From an uncultured SAR116 cluster alpha proteobacterium (lineage in GTDB: Bacteria; Pseudomonadota; Alphaproteobacteria; Puniceispirillales; Marisalimonadaceae), in contig CACMZO010000001.1 of assembly GCA_902618195.1 (NCBI GenBank), forward strand, positions 62,001 to 126,000: DNA of 64,000 nucleotides, written 5' to 3'. How positions within the stretch are numbered: the stretch's first letter is position 1; the number at the start of each line of letters is the position of its first letter. Below, piece by piece: positions 26,016 through 35,816 of this stretch. A model generated the notes under the pieces. It did not search any database and was not told where the DNA came from. It was given only the letters and a program-made list of their open reading frames with translations. Both the position numbers and the translations under genes were made by a program.

Positions 26016-27398
26016 ATGTTGAAGAAAAAAATAAAAATTTTTGTCTTTGTAGATACTGATATAGCTGTAAGACATTTTATTAAATCTGGTGCATTTTTCC
26101 ACATAAATCAAAACCATGATGTAACTTATATTTTTAATAAAGATGATACTTCTGAAAAGCCTGCAACTTATACAGATCCTTTTTCACTTGAATTAAGAAA
26201 GGTTAAAATAACAAAAATACCAAGAAATAGGACTGGAAAATGGTTTCCTCTTTATATGGCGTCAGTTATTAAACAACAAAAAGGATTGCCTAATTATAAA
26301 CCAAGAGTTAAAGATGCCATAAATCAAAATGGAATAAGTTTTGTTATTAAATCTTATTTAAGATCTTTGCCAATAATATATAATATATTTAGAACTATTA
26401 CTATAAAAAGATTAGGAATAGATAAATCATTACTAAATTTAATTAAGTTGGAGAAACCTGATGTGATTATTCATCCAAGTATATTACAAGGGTATTACAT
26501 CAATGAACTAATTCAAGTAAAAGATAAGTTTGGTATTCCTGTTATATTACTTATGAACTCTTGGGATAATCCATCTGCTAAAGCCGTTAGTACGGGGTTG
26601 CCCTCTAAAATTGTAGTATGGGGTGAGCAATCAAGGCAACATTCAATAGATTATCTAAAATTTCCTAAAAAAATTATAAATATATTTGGAGCTGCTCAAT
26701 TTGATATATATAAAAATCCTTCTAATTTAAGTAGATATGCATTATGTAAAATTTTTAATGTTCCGAAAAATAAAAAAATTATCGTTTATGCTGGTTCTGG
26801 AGCAGGAAGCCATGAAACAAAATATCTAACAGCTTTAGATGAAGCTATAAATAAAAGAATATTAAAAAATACTCATATAATTTACAGACCCCATCCTTGG
26901 CGAGGAGGTTTAGGAAAGAAAGAAAAAAATTTTTTTGAATTAAATTTACAAAATATAACCATGGATCCGCATATGATTGAATATTATAAAAATCAAATTA
27001 CTAATCCAGATAGAAAAGTTTTTATGATTGATTATAAAATTTCTAATATGTTACTTGATTTAGCTGATGCTCTTATTTCACCATTGTCAACAATGTTGAT
27101 TGAGTCAATGATTTTTGGAAAACCAATTTTAGTATTTTTCCCTAGAGAAGATAATCAAAATGGTTTAAGTGTAGATGAAGTCCATTTTTCTGAATTAATA
27201 ATGACAAAAGATGTGATAACAGTTTTTAAATTTGAAGATCTTGTTGAAGGTTTGATAAAATTATATACTATAATCGGAGATAAAGTAATTTCTGAGAGAT
27301 TAAAAAACAGTTCTCAATTCTTTCATTACTCTAACAAAAAAACTTATAGTGAAAAACTTAATGATCTTGCTATAGATGTTTATAAAAGTGTATTTTAA
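26016..27398 (+). CDS. Putative GT-B glycosyltransferase of a surface-glycan locus, specificity unknown
   Basis: A 460-residue soluble-looking protein I cannot assign to a named family with certainty. Features seen: VFVDTDIAVRHFIKSGAFF at the N terminus, KPDVIIHPS-like segment (EKPDVIIHPSILQGYY), LLMNSWDNPSAKAV, IVYAGSGAGSHET, IIYRPHPWRGG, and DLADALISPLSTMLIESMIFGKPILVFF near the C terminus. The last two resemble the nucleotide-sugar half of CDP-glycerol glycerophosphotransferase and capsule transferases (RPHP then a Ser/Thr-rich loop followed by E). It lies between NeuC/LegG and the cytidylyltransferase, so it may transfer the nonulosonate made by its neighbours. The function is inferred from context. 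Confidence 0.5.
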   Translation: MLKKKIKIFVFVDTDIAVRHFIKSGAFFHINQNHDVTYIFNKDDTSEKPATYTDPFSLELRKVKITKIPRNRTGKWFPLYMASVIKQQKGLPNYKPRVKDAINQNGISFVIKSYLRSLPIIYNIFRTITIKRLGIDKSLLNLIKLEKPDVIIHPSILQGYYINELIQVKDKFGIPVILLMNSWDNPSAKAVSTGLPSKIVVWGEQSRQHSIDYLKFPKKIINIFGAAQFDIYKNPSNLSRYALCKIFNVPKNKKIIVYAGSGAGSHETKYLTALDEAINKRILKNTHIIYRPHPWRGGLGKKEKNFFELNLQNITMDPHMIEYYKNQITNPDRKVFMIDYKISNMLLDLADALISPLSTMLIESMIFGKPILVFFPREDNQNGLSVDEVHFSELIMTKDVITVFKFEDLVEGLIKLYTIIGDKVISERLKNSSQFFHYSNKKTYSEKLNDLAIDVYKSVF

Positions 27399-27404
27399 AC
27401 TAAA

Positions 27405-28091
27405 ATGTTTAATGTCGCTATAATACCTGCTAGAAGTGGTTCCAAAGGAGTCACAAATAAAAACTTAAGAAAGATTAATGGAAAAAGTCTTGTACAAAGA
27501 GCAGTTGAAAGTGCAAAAATACAAAATATTCATAAAATAATTATTTCTACAGATAGCAATTCGATTAAAAAAGAAGCTTTAAAATTTGGTGCAGAAGTTC
27601 CATTTATCAGGCCAATTAAATATTCAGACGATTATGCTTCATCTGAGGATGTTTTAAAACATGCAATTTTAGAATATGAAAAAATATTAAAAAGGAAAAT
27701 TTCATATATAGTTTTTCTAGAACCAACTTCACCTTTTAGGACAAAAAATCATGTAAACGAAGCAGTAAAAAAAATTAAAAATTCAAACTTCAATTCGGTT
27801 ATATCTATTTGTCAGCAAAAAAGAAAACCAGAAAATATTTTTATAAAATCATCTGTATTAAAAAGATATATAATTGAGCCAAAAAATAAATTTATTCGAA
27901 GACAGGATATGACTAATTTGTTTAGGTTAAATAGCGCAATATATGCTATCAAAAGAGACGTGTTTTTAAAAAATAATAATTTTGTTGTTGATCCAGTAGG
28001 TTGGATTGAAATGAATGAAATAGAATCTATAAATATTGATACGTTAACAGATTTAAGAATTGCTAGAATTTTGAGTAAAGAAATTGAGTAA
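27405..28091 (+). CDS. neuA: Acylneuraminate/legionaminate cytidylyltransferase (NeuA/LegF-like)
   Basis: A 228-residue CMP-sugar synthetase. The nucleotide-binding opening is VAIIPARSGSKGVTNKNLRKING, followed by the family-specific ILEPTSPFR-type segment (FLEPTSPFRTKNHV) and a C-terminal WIEMNEIESINIDT. It activates a nonulosonic acid with CTP. With the NeuC/LegG-like and NeuB/LegI-like enzymes it forms the second nonulosonate branch. It is a different type from the SpsF/PseF-like domain at the left edge of the window. It starts 6 bases after the preceding gene and overlaps the next SDR by 8. Confidence 0.9.
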   Translation: MFNVAIIPARSGSKGVTNKNLRKINGKSLVQRAVESAKIQNIHKIIISTDSNSIKKEALKFGAEVPFIRPIKYSDDYASSEDVLKHAILEYEKILKRKISYIVFLEPTSPFRTKNHVNEAVKKIKNSNFNSVISICQQKRKPENIFIKSSVLKRYIIEPKNKFIRRQDMTNLFRLNSAIYAIKRDVFLKNNNFVVDPVGWIEMNEIESINIDTLTDLRIARILSKEIE

Positions 28092-29061
28092 AATTAAAAA
28101 AGAAAAAATAGTTATTACTGGTGGGGCAGGATTAATTGGATCTTATTTGGCAGAAATATTGGTACAAAAAAACTATGATGTAACAGTGATAGATGATTTC
28201 TCAACTGGTCAATTGAAAAATCTAATAAATATTAAAAATAAAGTTAACATAATTAATGGTGATCTAGAAGATAAGGACTTTTGTAAGAATTCTTTTAACG
28301 GTTTCGATCATATTTATCATCTAGCTAGTAGAGCTTATGGAATAGGTTTTAGTGAAAAAAATCATTTAAACCTTTTACTTCACAATGAAACAATCACTAA
28401 TAACTTGCTTGAAGTTTTTAAAAAACTTAAACCTAAAAAAATACTAGTTGTAAGTTCTTCTTGTATTTATGATGAAAATGGAAACTATAATCCTAACGAA
28501 TATAGCCTGTTTAGAGGTGCTCCAGAAGAAAGTAATAAAGGTTATGGATGGGCAAAACGTTTTTTGGAACAAAAGTTTAATTTACTTGCTGCAGAAATCA
28601 AGGCTAAATTATACATTGTTAGGCCATTCAACATTTATGGAGAGCGGTACGGTTGGAAAGGAAAAAATTCTCAAGCCATACCAATGTTAATAAAAAAAAT
28701 ATTAGATAAAGAAAATCCAGTAAAAATTTGGGGGTCAGGAAAACAACAAAGAAGTTATGTTCATGCTTTAGATTGTGCTCAATTAATATATATGATAATG
28801 AATTCTAAATTTAGTGATGTTCCAATAAATATTGGAGGCTATGATGCCATTTCTATAGAGGATTTAGTCAATTTAATAATAAAAAAATTAAATATAAAAA
28901 CCAAACTATTTTTTGATAAAACCATGCCAGAAGGTGCTCAATTAAAAACGTCTGAGGTGGATCAAGTATCTCAACTTTTTCCTGATTATAAATATAAGAT
29001 TGATTTGTATGAGGGTTCAAAAAGAATGGCCGAATGGTATAATCAAACTTTCAACTCATGA
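28084..29061 (+). CDS. NAD-dependent epimerase/dehydratase (extended SDR)
   Basis: A 325-residue extended SDR with TGGAGLIGSYLAE at the N terminus, catalytic Ser region VVSSSCIYDENG, and the Tyr/Lys pair in YGWAKRFLEQ. The VRPFNIYGERYG segment and WGSGKQQRSYVHALDCAQ are typical of GDP-fucose synthetase-like and GDP-mannose 3,5-epimerase-like enzymes. The TTG start at 28084 overlaps the cytidylyltransferase by 8 bases; there is no early in-frame ATG. It ends overlapping the next glycosyltransferase by 4 bases (ATGA). It probably makes a further hexose or deoxyhexose for the same glycan; the substrate is unknown. Confidence 0.78.
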   Translation: MSKIKKEKIVITGGAGLIGSYLAEILVQKNYDVTVIDDFSTGQLKNLINIKNKVNIINGDLEDKDFCKNSFNGFDHIYHLASRAYGIGFSEKNHLNLLLHNETITNNLLEVFKKLKPKKILVVSSSCIYDENGNYNPNEYSLFRGAPEESNKGYGWAKRFLEQKFNLLAAEIKAKLYIVRPFNIYGERYGWKGKNSQAIPMLIKKILDKENPVKIWGSGKQQRSYVHALDCAQLIYMIMNSKFSDVPINIGGYDAISIEDLVNLIIKKLNIKTKLFFDKTMPEGAQLKTSEVDQVSQLFPDYKYKIDLYEGSKRMAEWYNQTFNS

Positions 29062-30212
29062 ACAACAAAGTGCACTTTAAACTTGGCATATATTGGCCAA
29101 CCAAAGGAAGAGAGATTTTTAGTAAAAAAGCATCTTATGAAGAACCTAAAGATTTTTTATATGGCTTTAGTGATTTTAAAAAAAAATTTAAGACTAAAGT
29201 GACTATTGTATCAATAGATTCTAGAATAAAAATGAATTCAATCTTATCAATAGTAGAAGAATTTTTAGTTAGAAAAATTAATTCTTTTACAAGGTTTAAA
29301 TTTTTTTATTATGTAATCAAATATCAAAAATCAATTTTTTTTAATCAACATCTAATTATAAGTTTTACGGACTCAGGTTCACTGAGTTTAGGTTTGTTTG
29401 GAAGAAGGTTTACTAAACGGCCAAAACTTATTGGAGGGTTTCATGCTCTAGCAGATATATTACAAGAAACTAATGTGATTTTAAGATTTCTATATAAATA
29501 TTATATAACTAAAAGCTTAAAAGGATTAGACCATATTTTTTTCTTTGGTGAAGAGGATAGAAAGCAATCTATTAAATTATTTAAATTGAATGAGGAGAAT
29601 ACTAGTGTTTTTAAATTTGGAATTGATACTAAATTTTGGCATCCTTCAAAAAAAATAGTCTCGAAAAAAACTATTCTTTCAGTTGGGTCTGATCCAAAAA
29701 GAGATTATAAAACATTAATAAATGCACCTCAAAATTATCATACAAAGATATTAACTTCATTAAATATTAAAATACCATCTAATTGTAAACACATTGAACA
29801 CTTGAAAGGTAATTTTTTTAAGGGTTTAATATCAAACCAAAAATTAAGAAAACTATATTATGAAGCCTGCATAATCGTTATTCCAATAAAAAATGTTTTT
29901 CAACCAAGTGGTTACAGTGTAACACTGCAAGCATTAGCATGTGGAAAGCCTGTTATATTGCCATATTTTAGAGGTTTATGGGATAAAGAAGTTTTTAAAG
30001 ATAGAAAAAATTGTTTGTTTTACATACCTGAAGACAAATTTGATCTAGCAAGTAAAATTAATGATTTAATGGGAAATGCACATTTACTTGAAAAATTGGC
30101 AATTAATGGAAGAAAAACTGCTTTAAAATTTTTCTCTTTAGATAGGATGAATAAAAATTTAGAGACTATCATATTCTCAAATATATTAGATGAAAATCAA
30201 AATGAACAATAA
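29058..30212 (+). CDS. Glycosyltransferase family 4-like
   Basis: A 384-residue GT-B glycosyltransferase. Its nucleotide-sugar half has ILSVGSDPKRDYKTLI, HIEHLKGN, and VIPIKNVFQPSGYSVTLQALACGKPVILPYFRG, the degenerate EX7E region usual in GT4 enzymes of surface loci. There are no clear transmembrane segments, so it is probably peripheral at the cytoplasmic face. It is the first of three consecutive GT4-like genes that overlap by 1 to 23 bases, which implies ordered addition of sugars to a lipid-linked intermediate. Confidence 0.78.
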   Translation: MNNKVHFKLGIYWPTKGREIFSKKASYEEPKDFLYGFSDFKKKFKTKVTIVSIDSRIKMNSILSIVEEFLVRKINSFTRFKFFYYVIKYQKSIFFNQHLIISFTDSGSLSLGLFGRRFTKRPKLIGGFHALADILQETNVILRFLYKYYITKSLKGLDHIFFFGEEDRKQSIKLFKLNEENTSVFKFGIDTKFWHPSKKIVSKKTILSVGSDPKRDYKTLINAPQNYHTKILTSLNIKIPSNCKHIEHLKGNFFKGLISNQKLRKLYYEACIIVIPIKNVFQPSGYSVTLQALACGKPVILPYFRGLWDKEVFKDRKNCLFYIPEDKFDLASKINDLMGNAHLLEKLAINGRKTALKFFSLDRMNKNLETIIFSNILDENQNEQ

Positions 30213-31311
30213 AAAATTTTTAAAATCAATGAGAAATTATTTTCTTGGCTTTATTGGCAAATCTAGATCAAATTTTAAATCTTATACACAAAAAACTATA
30301 AAATTTATAACTGAAAAAAAAGAATGGTCCATATTTATGGATGGGAAATATATTTCAAAAAATATAAATCAAAGTATAAGTAAAAATATTATTGAATTAT
30401 CTAACAAACCCTATTTATTTTCAAATAAAATAATTCATTTTGGTTCTCAGTACATGTGGACTGATTGGCTAGATTATTTGCCAAAGAGTAATTTATACAT
30501 TGCAACTTTTTATCATGGTAAACTGAGTGATAACAAATATTCATTTGATCATATAAATAAGTTTATTGAAAATGCTTATAAGTTAGAAAAAATTGTCACC
30601 TCTAGTTCTTTAGTAGAGCAAAGATTATTAAATTGGGGTATTCCTAAAAGAAAACTATTTAAAATTCCTATTGGAGTTGATACTAAAATTTTTACACCAC
30701 CAACAAAAAATCAAAAATCTAGGATAAGAAGAGATTTTAAAATTGACTCTAAAGAGTTAGTCATTGGGTCATTTCAAAAAGATGGTATTGGTTGGAATGA
30801 AGGTAATGAACCGAAAATGATCAAAGGTCCAGATATTTTTATTGAAGCTGTTACAAAATTAGCTAAGAATTATTCTGTAACCATTCTTCTTACTGGGCCC
30901 TCAAGGGGTTATATTAAGTCTGAATTGTCAAAAAGAAATATTAAATATATCCATTATTATTTTAATTCCATTGAGGAAATTGCATTATGTTATAAAGCAC
31001 TGGATTTATATTTGGTCACATCGAGAGAAGAAGGTGGTCCCAAAGGCATTATTGAAAGCATGTCAAGTGGTGTCCCAATAGTTTCAACTAATGTTGGAAT
31101 GGCAAAAGATTTCATTAATTCTGGAGAAAACGGTTATATTGCAAAAATGAATGGTGTTGATATTGCTGAAAAAGCTTCAACCTTAATTAACAGAAAAGAT
31201 TTAAATGAAGTTATTAAAAAAGCTAAAAAGATTTCAGAAAAAGCTGATTGGAAAATTGTTGCTGAACAATACTGGGAAAAGATATATAAACCTTTACTTG
31301 AAACGCAATAA
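30190..31311 (+). CDS. Glycosyltransferase family 4-like
   Basis: A 373-residue GT4-type enzyme. The conserved C-terminal half reads PIGVDTKIFTPP, LLTGPSRGYIKSEL, then the EX7E motif ALDLYLVTSREEGGPKGIIESMSSGVPIVSTNVGMA. ATG 30190 overlaps the previous gene by 23 bases; ATG 30202 four codons later is an alternative and neither has a clear ribosome binding site. It ends TAATG, sharing one base with the next start. Its donor sugar is unknown. Confidence 0.8.
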   Translation: MKIKMNNKKFLKSMRNYFLGFIGKSRSNFKSYTQKTIKFITEKKEWSIFMDGKYISKNINQSISKNIIELSNKPYLFSNKIIHFGSQYMWTDWLDYLPKSNLYIATFYHGKLSDNKYSFDHINKFIENAYKLEKIVTSSSLVEQRLLNWGIPKRKLFKIPIGVDTKIFTPPTKNQKSRIRRDFKIDSKELVIGSFQKDGIGWNEGNEPKMIKGPDIFIEAVTKLAKNYSVTILLTGPSRGYIKSELSKRNIKYIHYYFNSIEEIALCYKALDLYLVTSREEGGPKGIIESMSSGVPIVSTNVGMAKDFINSGENGYIAKMNGVDIAEKASTLINRKDLNEVIKKAKKISEKADWKIVAEQYWEKIYKPLLETQ

Positions 31312-32411
31312 TGTTCTATTTGTTAACAGCGTCTTTAAAAAAAATAATTTTGTTTTTTTGGAAACTTGGTTTATTTTTTCATATTTTAATAACTGTTTAT
31401 TTACCAAAGACAAAAACCTCTATAAAAGTATTTTTTGGTGGAGCAAGAAAAGGTGATTTTGGAGGCCCTCTTGTAAAGATAAAAAGGTTGAGTAAACATT
31501 TTAATGAAAACTTTTGTTTTTATAACATTGTTTATTTAATTTCTAATGCATCGTACTTTAAACTTTTTTCTTTAAAATTAATACGATCAAAAAATATTCC
31601 AATTATTTTAAATCAAAATGGAGTTTTTTATCCAGGCTGGTACAAGAAAGATTTTAATAAAAAAAATAAAGAGATGTCACATGCATACCACTTAGCTAAT
31701 TATGTGTTCTGGCAAAGTAATTTTTGTAAAAAAAGCGCTGATATTTTTTTAGGGGAACGAACTGGACCTGGAGAAATATTATTTAATGCGGTAGATTTAG
31801 ATATTTTTAAACCAAAAATAAAAAAAAATAAAAACAAATTTATTTTTTTGATTACTGGTAAAATTAATAACTCTTTAAAGTATAGAGTAACTTCTGCCAT
31901 AAAAGGTCTAAATTATGCTATTAAAAAAGGACTTTCTGCAGAATTATTAATTGCAGGAGTTATTGAACGATCAGCTATGAATGATATAAGCAAAATGATT
32001 ACACATTACAAATTAGAAAATAAAATCAAATATATTGGTCCTTATAATCAAAAGGATGCACCAAAAATTTATCAAAAAGCAAATGCTTACATAATGTTAA
32101 AATATTTAGATCCATGTCCTAATACTGTAATAGAGGCGATGGCTTGTGGATTGCCAATTCTTTATTCTAACTCTGGTGGATTGACAGAACTAGTTGATAA
32201 AAAATGTGGTGTAGGATTACCTGTTGATGAAGATTGGAATATTGATCATAAAGTACCGTCTACAGAAGAAATTGGAGAAGGGATGATAGAAATTTACGAT
32301 AAATGTGATATAATGGGCAAAAATTCAAGGATAGCTGCAATTCGTAAATTTGATTTAAAAAAATGGATTGAAAGACATAAATTTATTTTTGATAAATATT
32401 TAGAAAAATGA
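31311..32411 (+). CDS. Glycosyltransferase family 4-like
   Basis: A 366-residue GT4-type enzyme. An N-terminal hydrophobic stretch (about residues 10-30) may anchor it to the membrane. Landmarks are NQNGVFYPGWYKKD, NYVFWQSNFCKKSAD, FNAVDLDIFKPK, KIKYIGPYNQKDAP and AYIMLKYLDPCPNTVIEAMACGLPILYSNSGGL. The last includes the acceptor-proximal E of the EX7E motif. It shares its first base with the preceding stop and overlaps the methyltransferase by 4 bases (ATGA). Confidence 0.78.
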   Translation: MFYLLTASLKKIILFFWKLGLFFHILITVYLPKTKTSIKVFFGGARKGDFGGPLVKIKRLSKHFNENFCFYNIVYLISNASYFKLFSLKLIRSKNIPIILNQNGVFYPGWYKKDFNKKNKEMSHAYHLANYVFWQSNFCKKSADIFLGERTGPGEILFNAVDLDIFKPKIKKNKNKFIFLITGKINNSLKYRVTSAIKGLNYAIKKGLSAELLIAGVIERSAMNDISKMITHYKLENKIKYIGPYNQKDAPKIYQKANAYIMLKYLDPCPNTVIEAMACGLPILYSNSGGLTELVDKKCGVGLPVDEDWNIDHKVPSTEEIGEGMIEIYDKCDIMGKNSRIAAIRKFDLKKWIERHKFIFDKYLEK

Positions 32412-33163
32412 AAAAAATATCATTATATATTTTTAACTTTGTCTCAGTATTCTGGAGATTAATTCCAAGTTTTATCAGGATCAATTTTTTGACTGCATTA
32501 TTTGTTTTAGATTCAAGAGGAAAAGACAAATCAAAAAGCTTAAAATATTTATTTTTTGTTAAAGACAGACTAGATTGGGTTATAAATGAAAGGGCTTTAA
32601 GTTTTGGAAAAGGGGAACACCCAAAACATAAACTAATAAATTATCATAAATTCTTTTTAGATAATATAAAAGATGGTGAAAACATATTAGATATTGGGTG
32701 TGGTTATGGCTCTGTTGCACGAAGTTTAGCTAAAAATAAACCAAGAAGTAATATTTTAGCTATTGATTATGACCAAAATAAATTGGATCAAGCTCTAAAT
32801 TACGAAAGTATAAAAAACCTAACTTTTAAAAACATTGATGCTACTAAATCATTACCTGATGGCATTTGGGATGTAATTGTTTTGTCCAATGTACTAGAAC
32901 ACATTAAAAGTAGAAATATTTTTCTAAAAAAAATAATTAAAAATTCTAATTGTAAAAAAGTATTAATAAGGGTTCCATCTTTTGAAAGAAGTTGGGAAGT
33001 TCAAATGAGGAAAAACATTGGAATGTACTATTTTTCAGATAATGATCATAAAATAGAACACACAGTAGTCGAGTTTGAAGATGAGATGAAAAAATCAAAC
33101 TTAGAAATTAAAGAGTTGAGATGTGTGTGGGGTGAAATATGGGCAGTGTGTAAGGTTAATTAA
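32408..33163 (+). CDS. Class I SAM-dependent methyltransferase
   Basis: A 251-residue methyltransferase. The SAM motif is ENILDIGCGYGSVARSLA, followed by ILAIDYDQNKLDQAL, DVIVLSNVLEHI, and RVPSFERSWEVQMRKNIGM. It lies within the glycosyltransferase run, with a 4-base overlap upstream and a 7-base gap downstream, so it probably caps or methylates a sugar in the growing glycan. It is unrelated in layout to the zinc-ribbon methyltransferase at 6.2 kb. Confidence 0.8.
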   Translation: MKKISLYIFNFVSVFWRLIPSFIRINFLTALFVLDSRGKDKSKSLKYLFFVKDRLDWVINERALSFGKGEHPKHKLINYHKFFLDNIKDGENILDIGCGYGSVARSLAKNKPRSNILAIDYDQNKLDQALNYESIKNLTFKNIDATKSLPDGIWDVIVLSNVLEHIKSRNIFLKKIIKNSNCKKVLIRVPSFERSWEVQMRKNIGMYYFSDNDHKIEHTVVEFEDEMKKSNLEIKELRCVWGEIWAVCKVN

Positions 33164-33170
33164 ATTTAAA

Positions 33171-34001
33171 ATGGATTTAATTACAGTCATAATTCCATGT
33201 TACAATAGTGGAAAAACTCTTCAAAGAGCTGTAAATTCGGTATTAAATCAAACTTTTGAAAAAATTGAATTAATCATTATAAATGACGGTTCAAATGATA
33301 CCAAAACAATTAAGATTTTAAAAACCATTAAAGACGCTATAATTATAAATCAAAAAAATAGTGGTTTGGCTTCAGCTAGAAATAGAGGCTTTAGAGAGTC
33401 AAAAGGTAATTATCTCGTTTTTTTAGATGCAGATGATTGGTTAAGCAAAAATGCAATTTCCTATATGTTAAAAACCATTAAAAAATCTTCTTCAAAATAT
33501 GTTCTTTGTTCTTCATTATTAGAAGGTGATAGAGAAGGCACTTATTCCAGACATTATAATTTTTTTGAACAATTGTTTATAAATCATGTTCATTATTTTA
33601 TGTTAATTGAAAAAAATACATTTTCCAAAATTGGAGGATATGATGAAAATATGAAGTTAGGCTATGAAGACTGGGAGTTTAACCTTAGGTTATTAAAAAA
33701 CGGAATTAAAGCTCACAAAGTCAATAAAACACTTTTCCATTACCATGTTAGTAATCATGGCATGTTAAATTCAATATCAAAAAAAAATCATGCTAATATT
33801 TACAACTATATAAAAACTAAACATAAAGACTTGTATAAAGTTAAAAAGATAATTAGTTTATATCTCCAAAATAAGAAAAAAAAAATGAATTATCATTTTC
33901 TTGTCTACATAATTATTTATATCAGTAGTTTAATACTACCAAAATACTTTTATACTAAAGTTTATAATTTTTTTTATAAAATTAAATCATTTATTTCTTA
34001 A
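33171..34001 (+). CDS. Glycosyltransferase family 2
   Basis: A GT-A-fold enzyme, 276 residues from ATG 33171. It begins with the GT2 signature MDLITVIIPCYNSGKTLQRAVNS, then IINDGSND, GLASARNRGF and the metal-binding FLDADDW. GYDENMKLGYEDWEF carries the catalytic base region. The C terminus is hydrophobic (about residues 235-265), suggesting membrane association. The track start at 33123 overlaps the methyltransferase and adds 16 residues with no similarity, so I chose the ATG just ahead of the conserved strand. Confidence 0.85.
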   Translation: MDLITVIIPCYNSGKTLQRAVNSVLNQTFEKIELIIINDGSNDTKTIKILKTIKDAIIINQKNSGLASARNRGFRESKGNYLVFLDADDWLSKNAISYMLKTIKKSSSKYVLCSSLLEGDREGTYSRHYNFFEQLFINHVHYFMLIEKNTFSKIGGYDENMKLGYEDWEFNLRLLKNGIKAHKVNKTLFHYHVSNHGMLNSISKKNHANIYNYIKTKHKDLYKVKKIISLYLQNKKKKMNYHFLVYIIIYISSLILPKYFYTKVYNFFYKIKSFIS

Positions 34002-34096
34002 AAAGGTATAGTTAAATCTTGAAATTTAATAATTAGTTAATTTAAAAATACAAAGATTAATTGTAACAATTTTTCTTATATAAAGGCAATGATCCA

Positions 34097-35155
34097 ATGA
34101 CTAGAATTTTGCATATTCATCCAGATTACAAAATGGCAAAAATATTTATTGTTCCATTAATTGAAAAAGAAAATTTATGTGGATTCAAATCACACTTAAT
34201 AGTTTTTAAAAGTGATGTAAAAAATTCAAAAATTAAAAAGATTAATTTGTTTCTTTTTAATATCTTTTTAATTAAAGAAATTATTAGATATATAATTTAT
34301 TTAAAAAAATATAATCCTGATATTATAATTTCACACAATTCATTACAGTCTTTAATTCCTCTTATTTTTGCAAGGCTCTTAAAAATTAAAAAAATAATAT
34401 ATTTTAATCATGGAGTCACCTATTTAGGATACAAAGGGATATTAAAATTTCTGTTTAAATACATTGAAACAATTAATCTTAAAATTTCTGATGAAATTAT
34501 TACTGTATCAAAAGACATGAGAAATGAATTAAAAAAAATAACTTCAAATGTTTCAATTATTCATAACGGTTCAGCTTGTGGTATTGATTTACAACCAAAA
34601 AGCACGCTTACTAAAGATAACAATATAATTATTCCTTGCAATAAATTAATTATTAATTATTCAGGAAGGTTGAAAAAAAGGAAAGGTCTCGATTTAATTA
34701 TAAATTTGATAAAACATTATAAAAATGACAAAGCTATATTTTTTATTCTTTGTGGCTTTACAGAAAAGGATTTATTTAAGCATGTAAAATCAAAATATAA
34801 AAACACTAAATGTTTTGGGTTTGTAGATGATATTAATTATTTTTTGCAAAGAAGCGATATCACATTATTGCCGAGTTTACATGAAGGATTACCTTATGTT
34901 ATTCTTGAAAGCATGTTAAATAAATCACTAGTTATTGCAAATAACATTCCTGGAATTAGAAGCATAGTTAAAAATAATTATAATGGGCTTTTAATTAACA
35001 ATAATGATTTAAATTTATATATTAAATCAATAGATGAGGTTAAAAAAAATAAGTTAAAATTTAAAAAAACTCTTCAAAATGGTTTCAAAACTGTCAGAAA
35101 ATACGATAGAAAAACGTTTCTAGAAAAATACATTAACTTTTTAACAAAAATATAA
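34097..35155 (+). CDS. Glycosyltransferase family 4-like
   Basis: A 352-residue GT4-type enzyme. It opens ILHIHPDYKMAKIF, and the donor half reads NYSGRLKKRKGLDLIINL, KCFGFVDDINYFL and ITLLPSLHEGLPYVILESML with the EX7E glutamates. A ribosome binding site AAAGG lies about 9 bases before ATG 34097. A 95-bp AT-rich gap separates it from the previous gene, the largest break in this run; nothing recognisable is in that gap. The final transferases probably complete the repeat unit. Confidence 0.8.
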   Translation: MTRILHIHPDYKMAKIFIVPLIEKENLCGFKSHLIVFKSDVKNSKIKKINLFLFNIFLIKEIIRYIIYLKKYNPDIIISHNSLQSLIPLIFARLLKIKKIIYFNHGVTYLGYKGILKFLFKYIETINLKISDEIITVSKDMRNELKKITSNVSIIHNGSACGIDLQPKSTLTKDNNIIIPCNKLIINYSGRLKKRKGLDLIINLIKHYKNDKAIFFILCGFTEKDLFKHVKSKYKNTKCFGFVDDINYFLQRSDITLLPSLHEGLPYVILESMLNKSLVIANNIPGIRSIVKNNYNGLLINNNDLNLYIKSIDEVKKNKLKFKKTLQNGFKTVRKYDRKTFLEKYINFLTKI

Positions 35156-35225
35156 ATAAATCTATATATTAAAATTATCCAAGATTGTTTATATGTAATT
35201 TAGAAATAAACTTAGTTTAAAAAAT

Positions 35226-35816
35226 ATGATATTTTCTGAAAATTTATATCTCTTAATTAAACGAATATTTGATTTAGTGATATCTTTAATTTTATTGTTA
35301 CTTTTGATTTTTCCAATGTTGATAATATTTTTTCTTATTAAAATTACTTCTAAAGGTAATGCAATTTATTGGTCCAAAAGAATTGGTAAAAATAATAAAA
35401 TATTTAAAATGCCAAAATTTAGAACCATGTCTATTGAAACCCCTTCTGTAGCAACGCACCTATTAACTAATCCTAATGAATGGATTACGCCTATTGGTAA
35501 AATCTTAAGAAGATATAGTTTAGATGAATTACCTCAATTATGGAGTATTTTGTATGGACATATGTCAGTAGTTGGTCCAAGACCCGCTTTATTCAACCAA
35601 GATGATTTAATTAAATTAAGAACTGAATTAATGGTTCATACTTTAACTCCAGGTTTGACAGGTTTGGCTCAAATAAATGGTCGTGATGAATTGTCTATAA
35701 AAAATAAGGTAAAATTTGATTTTGAGTATTTGAACAACAAAAGTTTATTGTTAGATATTGTGATTATTATTAAGACTATTAAAAAGGTATTTATAAAACC
35801 TGGCATTAACCATTAA
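35226..35816 (+). CDS. Initiating phosphosugar transferase (PglC/WcaJ-type)
   Basis: A 196-residue bacterial sugar transferase. A membrane segment near residues 15-40 is followed by KMPKFRTMS, the catalytic-region RRYSLDELPQLWSIL with the Asp-Glu pair, and MSVVGPRPALFNQDD. The C-terminal GLTGLAQINGRDEL is also conserved. The short form is like PglC, which transfers a phospho-sugar (diacetyl-bacillosamine in Campylobacter) to undecaprenyl phosphate. It is the last forward gene of the locus and abuts the reverse-strand PglF-like dehydratase with no gap. The enzymes upstream could supply its UDP-sugar. Confidence 0.9.
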   Translation: MIFSENLYLLIKRIFDLVISLILLLLLIFPMLIIFFLIKITSKGNAIYWSKRIGKNNKIFKMPKFRTMSIETPSVATHLLTNPNEWITPIGKILRRYSLDELPQLWSILYGHMSVVGPRPALFNQDDLIKLRTELMVHTLTPGLTGLAQINGRDELSIKNKVKFDFEYLNNKSLLLDIVIIIKTIKKVFIKPGINH

